Assembly: GCF_010994375.1 (NCBI RefSeq)
Contig: NZ_WHMA01000012.1
Coordinates: forward strand, 10,914 to 74,913
Length of the DNA stretch: 64,000 nucleotides
Reading direction: 5' to 3'
Origin: Halomonas sp. NO4
Lineage (GTDB): Bacteria > Pseudomonadota > Gammaproteobacteria > Pseudomonadales > Halomonadaceae
Shown: piece by piece, positions 42,849 to 51,334 of the stretch
Layout: each line of letters begins with the position of its first letter
How positions within the stretch are numbered: position 1 is the first letter of the stretch
The notes under the pieces: model-generated
What the model was told of the DNA's origin: nothing
What the model saw: only the letters and a program-made list of their open reading frames with translations
Database searches by the model: none
Program-made: the position numbers and the translations under genes

Positions 42849-44678
42849 TCAGCCGGACAGGTGACCGTGGCCGGGTACCAGTCCGGCCAGCAAGCGCTCG
42901 ATGGCCTCGGCCGGCATCGGCCGGTAGAAATAGAAGCCCTGGATCAGGTCGCAGCGCATTTCCCGCAGCAGGGTGAGCTGCTCGGCGTTCTCCACGCCCT
43001 CCGCGACCACCTCCAGCCCCAGACGGTGGCCGATGAAGATCGCCGCCTCCATGATGGCGCGGTCCTCGGGCTGGGCGGGGGCATCGTGCACGAAGCTGCG
43101 ATCGATCTTAAGCGCAGTGACCGGGAAATGCTTGAGATAGCTCAGTGAGGAGTAGCCGGTGCCGAAGTCGTCGATGGCGATGCGCACCCCGCGATGGTAG
43201 AGCTGGCGCAAGCCGTCGAGCACCGTGGTATCGGCCTCGATGAGCACGTTCTCGGTGAGTTCGATGCCGATGTCCCGGGGCGCCAGGCCGTGGCGCTCAA
43301 GGCACGCAGCGAAGCGTTCGAGCGCCCCGGGCCGGAGCAGCTGACGACCCGAGAGGTTGATGTCGATCCGCTGCTCGGTAAAACCCCGATCGCGCCATGC
43401 CCGCTGCTGGCGGCAGGCCGTTTCGACCACCCAGTCGCCCAGGCGATGGATGAGCCCGGAACGCTCGGCAAGGGGGATGAACTCTGCCGGCGAGATGGGC
43501 GGGCCCTCGGCGGGCAGCCAGCGCAGCAGTGCCTCGAGATTCTCGATGCGGCCGCTCACCGCCGACACCTGCGGCTGGTAGTGCAGGGACAGCTCGCCGT
43601 GGTCGAGCGCCTGTTCGAGCTGGGCGATAAGATGGTGCTGTCGCACCAGTTCGTCGTGCAGGTGCTGCTCGAAGAAGCGCAGGGCGCCGCGTCCGTCCAG
43701 CTTGGCGCGGTTCTTCGCCACGTCGGCGTTGCGGATCAGCTCCCGGGCATTGAGACCGTTGTCGGGATAGAGCGCCACCCCCAGGCAGGCCGTGACCTGG
43801 CGGCTGTGCCCCGCCAGGACGAAGGGGTCGCGCAGCGCCAGCTGGACGTTGTCCACCAGGCGCCACAGGTCAGCCTGGCGATGCAGGTCGGGAAAGGCCA
43901 GCACGAACTCGTCGCTGGAAACGCGCGCGATCAGGTCGGACATGCGCTGGTGTTCGCGCAACCGCCGCGTCAGCTCGATCAGCAGATGATCGCCCTGCTC
44001 GTAGCCGAGCGCATCGTTGATCTCCACGAAGTGGTCGATGTCCAGGTAGACCAGCGCCAGGAAGGTGTCGCGCCGCTCACCGGACGCCAGCAGGCTGTCG
44101 AGTTCGCTCTCGAAGGTCTGGCGATTGGGCAGATGGGTCAGGCTGTCGTAGCGGGTGGCGAACTCCAGCTCGCGATGCGCCTGCTTCTGGTCGGAGAGGT
44201 CCACATCCACGCAGAACATCAGCGGCGAGTCGGTGTGCTCGCCGAGCATCACGTGGTGGGAGAACACGGGCACCAGCTCGCCGCTCTTGTGGCGCAGCTC
44301 CAGCTCCTCGGGGGCTATCTCGATCCCGTCCCGCACCCAGGCACGATGCGCCGCGATCACGCCGTCCCGCATGGCATCGGGAATGATCAGGTCCTCGAGC
44401 AGATTGCCCTGGGCTTCCTCGGCACTGTAGCCGTAGAGGCGCGTGCTGGCCTCGTTCCAGTAGATCACCCGACGGTCGCGGTCATACCCCTGCACGGCCA
44501 CCTTGGGCAGGCTCTCCAGCAGGGTTCGGAAGCGCTGCTCACTCTCCAGGTACTGGCGCCGGACCAGTGCCACTTCCGACTGATCGGCCACTGGCTGGGT
44601 CGCCTCACGCTGCTGCGCAAGGCGATCGGACAACGAGTCCGTGGGTGCCTGCCCGGTTCGGGAATTGCGGCCGGTCAT
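42849..44678 (-). CDS. PAS-GGDEF(degenerate)-EAL protein, probable c-di-GMP phosphodiesterase
   Basis: A 609-residue cytoplasmic protein. A PAS domain occupies residues about 44-165 (RTLLESLPKVAVQGYD). A GGDEF domain follows (about 175-335) whose active site reads SSDEF (254-258) instead of GGDEF, so cyclase activity is unlikely and a regulatory GTP-binding role is possible. The C-terminal EAL domain keeps the catalytic set: ENLEALLRW, NLSGRQLL, ELTENVL, AIDDFGTGYSSLSYL, LKIDRSFV and VAEGVEN. It should hydrolyse c-di-GMP to pGpG. GAGGAG precedes the ATG. It follows the MATE gene in reverse direction at about 68 bases. Confidence 0.9.
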   Translation of the reverse strand: MTGRNSRTGQAPTDSLSDRLAQQREATQPVADQSEVALVRRQYLESEQRFRTLLESLPKVAVQGYDRDRRVIYWNEASTRLYGYSAEEAQGNLLEDLIIPDAMRDGVIAAHRAWVRDGIEIAPEELELRHKSGELVPVFSHHVMLGEHTDSPLMFCVDVDLSDQKQAHRELEFATRYDSLTHLPNRQTFESELDSLLASGERRDTFLALVYLDIDHFVEINDALGYEQGDHLLIELTRRLREHQRMSDLIARVSSDEFVLAFPDLHRQADLWRLVDNVQLALRDPFVLAGHSRQVTACLGVALYPDNGLNARELIRNADVAKNRAKLDGRGALRFFEQHLHDELVRQHHLIAQLEQALDHGELSLHYQPQVSAVSGRIENLEALLRWLPAEGPPISPAEFIPLAERSGLIHRLGDWVVETACRQQRAWRDRGFTEQRIDINLSGRQLLRPGALERFAACLERHGLAPRDIGIELTENVLIEADTTVLDGLRQLYHRGVRIAIDDFGTGYSSLSYLKHFPVTALKIDRSFVHDAPAQPEDRAIMEAAIFIGHRLGLEVVAEGVENAEQLTLLREMRCDLIQGFYFYRPMPAEAIERLLAGLVPGHGHLSG

Positions 44679-44961
44679 GAAACTCCTCATCGATGGCGAA
44701 GGCCCCTCCCCTGATCGTCCGTCGGGGCAGAGGCTTTTCACTTCATCTTACAAGGCATTGTCGGTGCTGACCTACATATCAAGTACCAACGATCTGATAC
44801 CGAATTTCGCATAGCTGCCAGTGCGTTTCACATCATCATAGGACTTTTCTTCATACATTTCTTTGACATTTCGTTGCATACCTTTTCATTTTTCTTCTGT
44901 TGCTCGCGTTTATCGCGGGTAGCACCGGGCAATCCCGCCCAAGCAACAGGAGAATCACACC

Positions 44962-45756
44962 ATGAAACTCGATACCCTCAAGCACGGCTTCGATGTCACC
45001 GGTATGCCCACCGCTCCCCTGGCCCACTATTGGGCCCCCGACGTGGCTACCGACCTGGACCGGCAGGGCTGGAGTCACACCCATCTTCACCAGCAGATCG
45101 ACCTGGCAGCCTGGCAGAGCTTCACCGCCGACCTGCCGCGTGACCCCTATGTCAATCAGCGCTGGAAGCGCATGTCCTGGCTGGGGCTCGACGACAACGG
45201 CAGCATGGTGAACATGGGCGAGTGCCCGATGGCCCAGGGAGGCGCGTTCAACGACGCCGAAAGCATGGCAGACCGGCTGCGCTACTACGATCCCTTGACC
45301 CCGACCTTCCTCTCACGCCCGGACGTCAAGGCGTTCGTGCAGGCCTGGTGCCGCCTGTGGGGGATCGGCCCGCGCGAGCCGATCCTCATGCAGATCACCG
45401 GCGTGCGGGGCGAGGGCCAGGTCGACCCGCTCCAGGGCCAGGGCATCCATGCCGACGGCTGCAAGGCCCTGAGCATCCTGGTCGTGACGCGGGAGAACGT
45501 CTCGGGGGCAGAGAACCACCTCTACGCCGACAAGGCCGGCACCCGCCCGCTGGTGGACACCACCCTCGCCCCCGGCGAGATTCTCCATCTGCGCGACGAC
45601 CGGCTCTTCCACAGCGTCGACGGCATCACCCAGAACGACGCCTCGGCCCCTTTCGAGCGTTTCATCATCATCATCAACAGCCGCTTCGTGGATGCCTTCC
45701 AGAATCGCATCCTGCGCCGTCACTTCCCTGACGCCGTGCTCAACACGACCGTCTGA
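44962..45756 (+). CDS. 2OG-Fe(II) dioxygenase-like protein (PF10014 type)
   Basis: A 264-residue protein that resembles the 2-oxoglutarate/Fe(II) dioxygenase family containing L-isoleucine hydroxylases. The iron-binding triad is visible: GIHADG gives His163 and Asp165, and LFHSVDG gives His217; FERFIIII gives Arg233, expected to bind 2-oxoglutarate. Family members hydroxylate free amino acids or related small molecules, but the substrate here is unknown. AACAGGAG lies upstream of the ATG. The 283-base region before it is AT-rich with a possible TTGACA at 44863. No biosynthetic partner is adjacent; a terminator follows. Confidence 0.72.
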   Translation: MKLDTLKHGFDVTGMPTAPLAHYWAPDVATDLDRQGWSHTHLHQQIDLAAWQSFTADLPRDPYVNQRWKRMSWLGLDDNGSMVNMGECPMAQGGAFNDAESMADRLRYYDPLTPTFLSRPDVKAFVQAWCRLWGIGPREPILMQITGVRGEGQVDPLQGQGIHADGCKALSILVVTRENVSGAENHLYADKAGTRPLVDTTLAPGEILHLRDDRLFHSVDGITQNDASAPFERFIIIINSRFVDAFQNRILRRHFPDAVLNTTV

Positions 45757-45789
45757 GCCGCAACCGGCGCATTCGAACGCGCCTAACGC

Positions 45790-45818
45790 GACACCCCCGG
45801 GCCAAGGCCGGGGGTGTC
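45790..45818 (+). terminator. Hairpin terminator after the dioxygenase gene
   Basis: Perfect 11-base arms (GACACCCCCGG and complement) with a 7-base loop, followed by a short TTG stretch. It lies 33 bases after the stop and may serve the converging yceI gene as well. Confidence 0.75.
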
Positions 45819-45847
45819 TTGCGTTGGTGCCTGGTCGGGCAGCCGCG

Positions 45848-46432
45848 TTACTGGCGAACGCCCTCGAAGGTCACGTAGAGCTCGAGTTCATGCATCACCT
45901 CGGGGTAGTCGCTCATGTCGATCCCGAAGTCGGCGAGCATCAGGGTGGTGGAGCCCTCGAAACCGGCCCGGTAGCCGCCCCAGGGGTCCTCGCCCTCGCC
46001 CACCAGGGTCACCGGCATCTCGATCTCCTGGGTCTCGCCGTGCAGGCTGAGATCCCCGGTCACGACCCCTTCGCCATCGCCGGTGGGCTCGAAGCCGGTG
46101 GAGGTGAAGGTCGCGGTGGGATACTGCCCGGCATCCAGGAAGTCATCGCTCAGGAAGTGCTTGTCGCGCTCGGCGTTGTTAGTGTCGAGGCTTGTTACAT
46201 CGACCTCGATGTTGACCGAGGAGGCCTCGGGGTCTTCCTGATCATAGCTGAAGTCGCCGGTGAAGCTATCGAAGTCACCGAGGATATAGGAAAAGCCCAG
46301 GTGGTTGATCTTGAACTGGATAAAGGCATGTTGCCTGTCGGTATCGATGACATAGTCGGCAGCCTGGGCCTGGCTGACGCCCATCAGGGCAGCGGTACCC
46401 AGGGCGGCGGCGATGGCGGTCTTCTTGAACAT
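45848..46432 (-). CDS. YceI-family periplasmic lipid-binding protein
   Basis: A 194-residue protein with a signal peptide (MFKKTAIAAALGTAALMG, cleaved after SQAQA) and a lipocalin-like YceI domain beginning ADYVIDTDRQHAFIQFKINHLGFS, with GDFSYD, VNIEVDVTSLDTNN and HGETQEIEMPVTL. YceI proteins bind polyisoprenoids such as ubiquinone in the periplasm. AGGAGA precedes the ATG. The cytochrome b561 gene lies directly upstream, the common yceJ-yceI arrangement, suggesting a quinone-linked redox role. Confidence 0.92.
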   Translation of the reverse strand: MFKKTAIAAALGTAALMGVSQAQAADYVIDTDRQHAFIQFKINHLGFSYILGDFDSFTGDFSYDQEDPEASSVNIEVDVTSLDTNNAERDKHFLSDDFLDAGQYPTATFTSTGFEPTGDGEGVVTGDLSLHGETQEIEMPVTLVGEGEDPWGGYRAGFEGSTTLMLADFGIDMSDYPEVMHELELYVTFEGVRQ

Positions 46433-46470
46433 GCGGATTCTCCTCATAGTCCGATGGAGTAGCTGTCGCT

Positions 46471-47022
46471 TCAGCGACGGCTGAGTCGCGGGTCGATCAT
46501 GCGCTTGAGAACAGCGTTGCGATCGACAAGGTGATGCTTCAGTGCGGCAAGGGCGTGACCGGCGGCCAGGATCACCAGCACCCAGGCGCTGTACCAATGA
46601 ATCTCACCGGCCAGGGTGGCCTGGTTGGGCAGGTCGCTGACCAATGCCGGCACCTCGAAAAGGTCGAAGACGCTGATGGGATGACCGTCGGCGGTGGAAA
46701 TCAGGTAGCCGCTGGCCAGAACCACCAGCATCAGCACATAGAGCGCGATATGGCCCAGATGCGCGGCCAGGCGCTCCAGGCGATGGCCCAATGCCCGCGG
46801 CGTGGGGTTGACCAGGCTCCACACCAGCCGTAGCAGGGTGGCGAAGAGCACCAGCATGCCCACCGAGCGATGCCACCAGGGCGCCAGGTTGTACCAGCTG
46901 TCATAGTAGCCCAAGCCTGTCATCCACCAGCCCAGCGCGAACAGACCGACGATGGCGATGGCCAGTACCCAGTGCAGCAGGATGCTCACCAGCCCCCAGC
47001 CGCTTCGCGTGTTACGCCACAT
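46471..47022 (-). CDS. Cytochrome b561-family protein (YceJ-like)
   Basis: A 183-residue protein with four membrane helices. Histidines suited to bind two haems lie in SILLHWVLAIAIVGLFALG, APWWHRSVGMLVLFA, GEIHWYSAWVLVILAAGHALAAL and KHHLVDRN. Such b-type cytochromes move electrons between quinones and periplasmic acceptors or superoxide. It is followed on the same strand by yceI after 38 bases, probably one operon. A long hairpin separates it from metZ. Confidence 0.9.
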   Translation of the reverse strand: MWRNTRSGWGLVSILLHWVLAIAIVGLFALGWWMTGLGYYDSWYNLAPWWHRSVGMLVLFATLLRLVWSLVNPTPRALGHRLERLAAHLGHIALYVLMLVVLASGYLISTADGHPISVFDLFEVPALVSDLPNQATLAGEIHWYSAWVLVILAAGHALAALKHHLVDRNAVLKRMIDPRLSRR

Positions 47023-47162
47023 GCCTCACCTCGAGTGCATAATCGATACCAGCCAGCTTACCGCAGCGCACCATCGGCATCCGCTGAAAAAAGCCGAATG
47101 CACCGTTCGGAAAAACTGATACCTTCTGCCCGGCCGCTCACGAGGGCTGCCTCGCCAAGACA

Positions 47163-47200
47163 CCGACGCCCGCCCCGCCGGAGAGCGGGGCGGGCGTCGG
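47163..47200 (-). terminator. Long hairpin downstream of metZ
   Basis: Perfect 16-base GC-rich arms (CCGACGCCCGCCCCGC and complement) around a 6-base loop, 19 bases after the metZ stop. Without a long T tract on either strand, yet the stem is very stable; probable end of the long minus-strand biosynthetic run. Confidence 0.72.
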
Positions 47201-47218
47201 CACCTTGACGCAAGGCGA

Positions 47219-48415
47219 TCAGAGCAAGGCGTCGAGCCCGCGGGCCAGGTCGTCCCGGATATCGTCGAGCGCCTCGAGACCCACCGCCACGCGAATCAGG
47301 CCCTCGCTGATCCCGGCCGCCTGCTTCTGGTCGTCGGAGAGCCGGCCGTGGGTGGTGGTGGCCGGGTGCGTGATGGTGCTCTTGACGTCCCCCAGATTGC
47401 CGGTGATAGAGAGCATCCGGGTGGCGTCGATCACCGACCAGGCACCCTGACGCTCTCCCTTCACCTCGAAGCCCAGCACGGCGCCGAAGCCGCCCTGCTG
47501 GCGCTTGGCCAGGGCGTGCTGCGGATGGTCCGGCAACCCCGAGTAGTGCACGCGGCTCACCGCCGGATGGGCGGCCAACCACTCGGCCAGTCGCTGGGCG
47601 TTCTCGCAGTGGGCGCGCATGCGCAGGCCGAGCGTCTCCAGTCCCTTGGTGAAGATCCAGGCGTTGAACGGGCTCAGGCAAGGCCCGCAGGTGCGCACCA
47701 CGCCGAACACCTCCTCGAGCAGCTTGTCGGGGCCCACCACGGCACCGCCCACGGCTCGCCCCTGGCCGTCCAGGTACTTGGTGGCGGAGTGGATCACCAG
47801 GTCGGCGCCCAGGTCGATGGGACGCTGCAGGGCCGGCGTGAGGAAGCAGTTGTCGATCGCCAGCCACGCCCCGTGGCGATGGGCGATGTCGGCCAGGGCC
47901 GTGATGTCCACCACCTCGGAGAGCGGGTTCGAGGGCGTCTCGGCGAACAGCAGCTTGGTCGCCGGGGTGACGGCCGCCTCCCAGGCGTCGAGGTCGGAGA
48001 GCTCCACGTAGCGCGTGGCGATACCCAGCTTGCCCAGGTACTTGTCGAACAGGCTCACCGTGGAGCCGAACAGCGAACGCGAGGCGACGATCTCGTCGCC
48101 AGCCTCCAGCAAGGCCAGCGCGGTGGCCAGTATCGCCGCCATGCCCGAGCTCGTCGCCACGCAGCGCTCGCCCCCCTCCAGGGCCGCCAGCCGGCGCTCG
48201 AAGGTGTGCACCGTGGGGTTGGTGAACCGTGAATAGACGTTGCCGGGCTCCTCGCCGCCGAACTTGCGCGCCGCCTCGGCGGCGCTGCCGTAGACGAAGC
48301 TCGAGGTGGGGAAGATCGGCTCGCCATGCTCCTGCTCCCCGGTGCGCTCATGCCCGGCACGGATCGCCAGGGTCTCTAGCGCCCACTCAAGCTCTCTCGA
48401 CTGATCCTGATCCAT
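47219..48415 (-). CDS. metZ: O-succinylhomoserine sulfhydrylase
   Basis: A 398-residue PLP enzyme of the Cys/Met metabolism family. Conserved parts are TLAIRAGHERTGEQEHGEPIF, YSRFTNPTV, the PLP lysine in LVIHSATKYLDGQGRAVGG near residue 204, and SLGGVESTI-equivalent NLGDVKSTITHPATTTHG. It makes homocysteine from O-succinylhomoserine and sulfide. Position behind purF matches the metZ gene of pseudomonads and relatives. The ATG at 48415 follows purF by 10 bases. Confidence 0.94.
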   Translation of the reverse strand: MDQDQSRELEWALETLAIRAGHERTGEQEHGEPIFPTSSFVYGSAAEAARKFGGEEPGNVYSRFTNPTVHTFERRLAALEGGERCVATSSGMAAILATALALLEAGDEIVASRSLFGSTVSLFDKYLGKLGIATRYVELSDLDAWEAAVTPATKLLFAETPSNPLSEVVDITALADIAHRHGAWLAIDNCFLTPALQRPIDLGADLVIHSATKYLDGQGRAVGGAVVGPDKLLEEVFGVVRTCGPCLSPFNAWIFTKGLETLGLRMRAHCENAQRLAEWLAAHPAVSRVHYSGLPDHPQHALAKRQQGGFGAVLGFEVKGERQGAWSVIDATRMLSITGNLGDVKSTITHPATTTHGRLSDDQKQAAGISEGLIRVAVGLEALDDIRDDLARGLDALL

Positions 48416-48425
48416 GACGGGCCCC

Positions 48426-49949
48426 TTAGTCGTCGCTGTCGTCGTCCTGGTTGTGCACGCCCACCAGGGCATGATCACCGACGCTCTGCTGCTGCTTGGC
48501 AGCATCGTTGCGCGATGCCTCGAGGTCCGCCAGATAGGCGTCATCGATATCACCGGTCACGTAGCGGCCGTCGAACACCGAGCAGTCGAAGGCGTCGAGG
48601 GAGGGATTCACCTCGCGACAGGCCACCTGAAGATCGTCCAGGTCCTGGTAGAAGATCCGGTCGGCACCGATCAGCTCGCCCACCTCGGCCTCGCTTCGCC
48701 CGTGGGCGATCAGCTCGCTGGCCGCCGGCATGTCGATGCCGTAGACATTGGGGTAGCGCACCGGCGGCGCCGCCGAAGCGAAATAGACCTTGTTGGCGCC
48801 CGCCTCGCGGGCCATCTGGATGATCTGCTTGCAGGTGGTACCGCGCACGATGGAGTCGTCCACCAGCAGCACGTTCTTGCCCTGGAACTCGATACCGATG
48901 GCGTTGAGCTTCTGGCGCACCGATTTCTTGCGCTGGGTCTGGCCGGGCATGATGAAGGTCCGCCCGATGTAGCGGTTCTTCATGAACCCCTCGCGGTAGG
49001 TCACGCCAAGGTGCTGGGCGAGCTCCAGCGCCGAGGTGCGCGAGGTGTCGGGAATGGGGATCACCACGTCGATGTCGTGCTCCGGCCACTCGCTGCGGAT
49101 ACGATCACCGAGCTTGCGGCCCATCTGCATGCGCGTGCCGTAGACATAGGCGCCGTCGAGGATGGAGTCCGGGCGCGCCAGGTAGACGTGCTCGAAGATG
49201 CACGGCACCAGGCGCGGCTCGTCGGCACACGACTGGGTGTGGATCTGCCCTGCCATGTCGACGAAGATCGCCTCGCCCGGCGCCAGGTCGCGATGCAGCT
49301 GGAAGCCGCCCACGTCGAGCGCCACCGACTCGGAGGCGATCATCACCTCCTGGCCTTCGCCCTCGTCGCGGGTGCCGAACACCACCGGTCGGATGCCGTG
49401 CGGGTCGCGGAACGCCACCAGGCCCACGCCGTTGATCATCGCCACCGCGGCATAGCCGCCACGGCAGCGCCGATGCACGCGCCGCACCGCATCGAAGACG
49501 TCACCCGGCGCCAGGTGCGGGCCCTGCTTGCCCAGCTCGTGGGCAAAGACGTTGAGCAGCACTTCGGAGTCGGAGCTGGTGTTGATGTGGCGCAGGTCCG
49601 AGGAGAAGAGCTCCTGCTTGAGCTGGTCGGAGTTGGTCAGGTTGCCATTGTGCGCCAGGCAGATGCCGTAGGGCGAGTTGACATAGAACGGCTGCGACTC
49701 CGCCTCGCTCGAGGAGCCGGCGGTGGGATAGCGCACGTGACCGATGCCCATATTGCCCTTGAGGCGCGCCATGTGGCGCGTGTGGAAGACATCGCGCACC
49801 AGCCCGTTGCTCTTGCGCAGCAGGAAACGCCCTTCGTTCCAGGTCATCATGCCGGCGGCATCCTGGCCGCGATGCTGGAGCACCGTCAGGGCATCATAGA
49901 TCGCCTGATTCACGCTCTGCTTGGCCAGAAGGCCGACAATACCGCACAT
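48426..49949 (-). CDS. purF: Amidophosphoribosyltransferase
   Basis: A 507-residue enzyme. It starts [10 protein letters not shown], so the glutaminase nucleophile Cys2 is exposed after Met removal, with no propeptide. The glutaminase domain (1-235) has HNGNLTN and SDSEVLLN; the PRPP-binding motif [13 protein letters not shown] is near residue 366. It catalyses the first committed step of purine synthesis, 5-phosphoribosylamine formation, and is feedback-inhibited by nucleotides in the family. The C-terminus is acidic (QDDDSDD). Between cvpA and metZ. Confidence 0.97.
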   Translation of the reverse strand: MCGIVGLLAKQSVNQAIYDALTVLQHRGQDAAGMMTWNEGRFLLRKSNGLVRDVFHTRHMARLKGNMGIGHVRYPTAGSSSEAESQPFYVNSPYGICLAHNGNLTNSDQLKQELFSSDLRHINTSSDSEVLLNVFAHELGKQGPHLAPGDVFDAVRRVHRRCRGGYAAVAMINGVGLVAFRDPHGIRPVVFGTRDEGEGQEVMIASESVALDVGGFQLHRDLAPGEAIFVDMAGQIHTQSCADEPRLVPCIFEHVYLARPDSILDGAYVYGTRMQMGRKLGDRIRSEWPEHDIDVVIPIPDTSRTSALELAQHLGVTYREGFMKNRYIGRTFIMPGQTQRKKSVRQKLNAIGIEFQGKNVLLVDDSIVRGTTCKQIIQMAREAGANKVYFASAAPPVRYPNVYGIDMPAASELIAHGRSEAEVGELIGADRIFYQDLDDLQVACREVNPSLDAFDCSVFDGRYVTGDIDDAYLADLEASRNDAAKQQQSVGDHALVGVHNQDDDSDD

Positions 49950-49976
49950 TCCACCTTACCTCGCTTGCCTTGGAGA

Positions 49977-49995
49977 GACGGCCCAAGGGGCCGTC
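49977..49995 (-). promoter_or_regulatory. Hairpin between cvpA and purF
   Basis: GACGGCCC and GGGCCGTC form a perfect 8-base stem with a 3-base loop in the 59-base cvpA-purF gap. No T tract follows on the minus strand; an attenuator-like or processing structure is possible. Confidence 0.4.
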
Positions 49996-50008
49996 CCGAG
50001 TTGCTCTG

Positions 50009-50563
50009 TCAGGGGTCGTCGTTGGGTCGTTCGCGGTCCATGCCGGGCAGGGAGAGCTCGCGCAGCGCCGAGGGTTCGGGAATGCGCCCTTCCCACGCCT
50101 CCAGGTGGCTCACCGCCCAGTCGCGCAGCTGCTCGAAGGTGGGGCGCAGTTCGGCTTCCTGCCACGCCCGGAGCTCGACGAGTGGCGTCAGGCTGATCAG
50201 GATGGTGACCAGCACCAGAATCGCCGCGCCTCGCGCCACCCCGAAGGCCGCGCCGGCCAGGCGGTTGAACAGCCCCATGCCGACCCACTCCACGGCGGCA
50301 TGGACCATGCGGATGATCACCCCGCACAACAGCACCACGCCGAGAATCACCAGCACGAAGGCGAGCACCAGGCGACCGTCGGGGCTGTCGATGACCCCGC
50401 CGAGCAGGTCGGCCACCGGCTCCGCCAGCCAGCGTGCCGCCAGCAGTGCCGTCACCCAGGCGGCAAGGCCCAGCGCCTCGCGGATGAGGCCGCGCATCAC
50501 TCCCGCCAGGGTGGAAACGGCGAGGACGGCGAGAAAGAGCCAGTCGATCCAGGTCAGTACCAT
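50009..50563 (-). CDS. cvpA: CvpA-family membrane protein
   Basis: A 184-residue inner-membrane protein with four hydrophobic segments: WIDWLFLAVLAVSTLAGVMRG, LGLAAWVTALLAARWL, LVLAFVLVILGVVLLCGVII and GVARGAAILVLVTILIS. The family hallmark MRGLIREALGL lies between the first two. CvpA is linked to colicin V production and to envelope tolerance of bile and other stress; its gene commonly precedes purF. The ATG at 50563 is preferred to a GTG two codons earlier because of GAGG spacing. It starts 2 bases after the dedD stop. Acidic C-terminal tail. Confidence 0.92.
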   Translation of the reverse strand: MVLTWIDWLFLAVLAVSTLAGVMRGLIREALGLAAWVTALLAARWLAEPVADLLGGVIDSPDGRLVLAFVLVILGVVLLCGVIIRMVHAAVEWVGMGLFNRLAGAAFGVARGAAILVLVTILISLTPLVELRAWQEAELRPTFEQLRDWAVSHLEAWEGRIPEPSALRELSLPGMDRERPNDDP

Positions 50564-50565
50564 GC

Positions 50566-51303
50566 TCACTGCCTCACCCGTACCAGCAGTCCCTGGAGAT
50601 TGGCTTCCCGCTTGAGCTCGTCCATCACCCGCTCGCCCTCCTCCGAGGAGGCGAAGGGGCCGACATAGACCGTGGTGAGGTCATTGTCGCGCACGCGCCG
50701 GTAGGCCGCGTAGCCTTGCTCCTCGAGCCGGACTTGGAGGCGCTCGGCGTTCCCCGGCTCGCCGAAGCTACCCACCTGCACCGCCCACTCGCCTTCGGTG
50801 GCCGATCCCGGCGAAGGGTCGGCCGGCGCCGCGTCCTCAGCACCCATGCGCTCGTTTGCCGCACGCGCCAGCTCGGCGATGGGATCCTCGGCGGGCGCCG
50901 ACTCGGCCGAGCGCTCGCTTGGGGAGGTGGCCTCTTCTTCGGCGGTCGCCGCGTCCGCCTCGTCCGCTGCCGTCACCGCCTCGTCCGGGACGACCACCTC
51001 GCCGTCAGGAGAAGAGGCCGCGGAATCGGTGGGTGCCGGTGCTTCCTCCTCCTCGGCGGGACGGGGGGGCGTCTCGGTGTCGCCGGTGGGTGACTCGGGC
51101 GAGGCGATCTCGCCCAGGCTCGCCGGCGGCTGTGGGGCCGGCACCTCCTGGCGTTCCACGGGTACCGGCTGCTCGATGGTGAGCACCGGCTCGGGACGCT
51201 CCTGGCGCGGGGCCGGATCGTCGAACAGCATCGGGACGAAGATCACGGCGAGGGCGATGAGGATCACCGCCCCGCTGATTCGTTCACGCATTCCGTACTT
51301 CAT
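50566..51303 (-). CDS. dedD: SPOR-domain cell division protein DedD
   Basis: A 245-residue single-pass membrane protein. A short cytoplasmic N-terminus (MKYGMRERISGAV) precedes a membrane helix (ILIALAVIFVPMLF). Next is a long Pro/Glu/Ala-rich periplasmic linker (about residues 30-160), and then a C-terminal SPOR domain (WAVQVGSFGEPGNAERL to LLVRVRQ) that binds denuded septal peptidoglycan. AGGAGGG precedes the ATG. It lies between folC and cvpA in the usual order. The linker is very acidic, in keeping with a halophile. Confidence 0.92.
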   Translation of the reverse strand: MKYGMRERISGAVILIALAVIFVPMLFDDPAPRQERPEPVLTIEQPVPVERQEVPAPQPPASLGEIASPESPTGDTETPPRPAEEEEAPAPTDSAASSPDGEVVVPDEAVTAADEADAATAEEEATSPSERSAESAPAEDPIAELARAANERMGAEDAAPADPSPGSATEGEWAVQVGSFGEPGNAERLQVRLEEQGYAAYRRVRDNDLTTVYVGPFASSEEGERVMDELKREANLQGLLVRVRQ

Positions 51304-51334
51304 CTTGCCCTCCTGCACCCGGCCACGGCTCGCA

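Noticed and set aside
48414-50615. A 733-codon plus-strand open frame opposite purF and cvpA
   Set aside because: Antisense to PurF, which has intact motifs; composition typical of a shadow frame.
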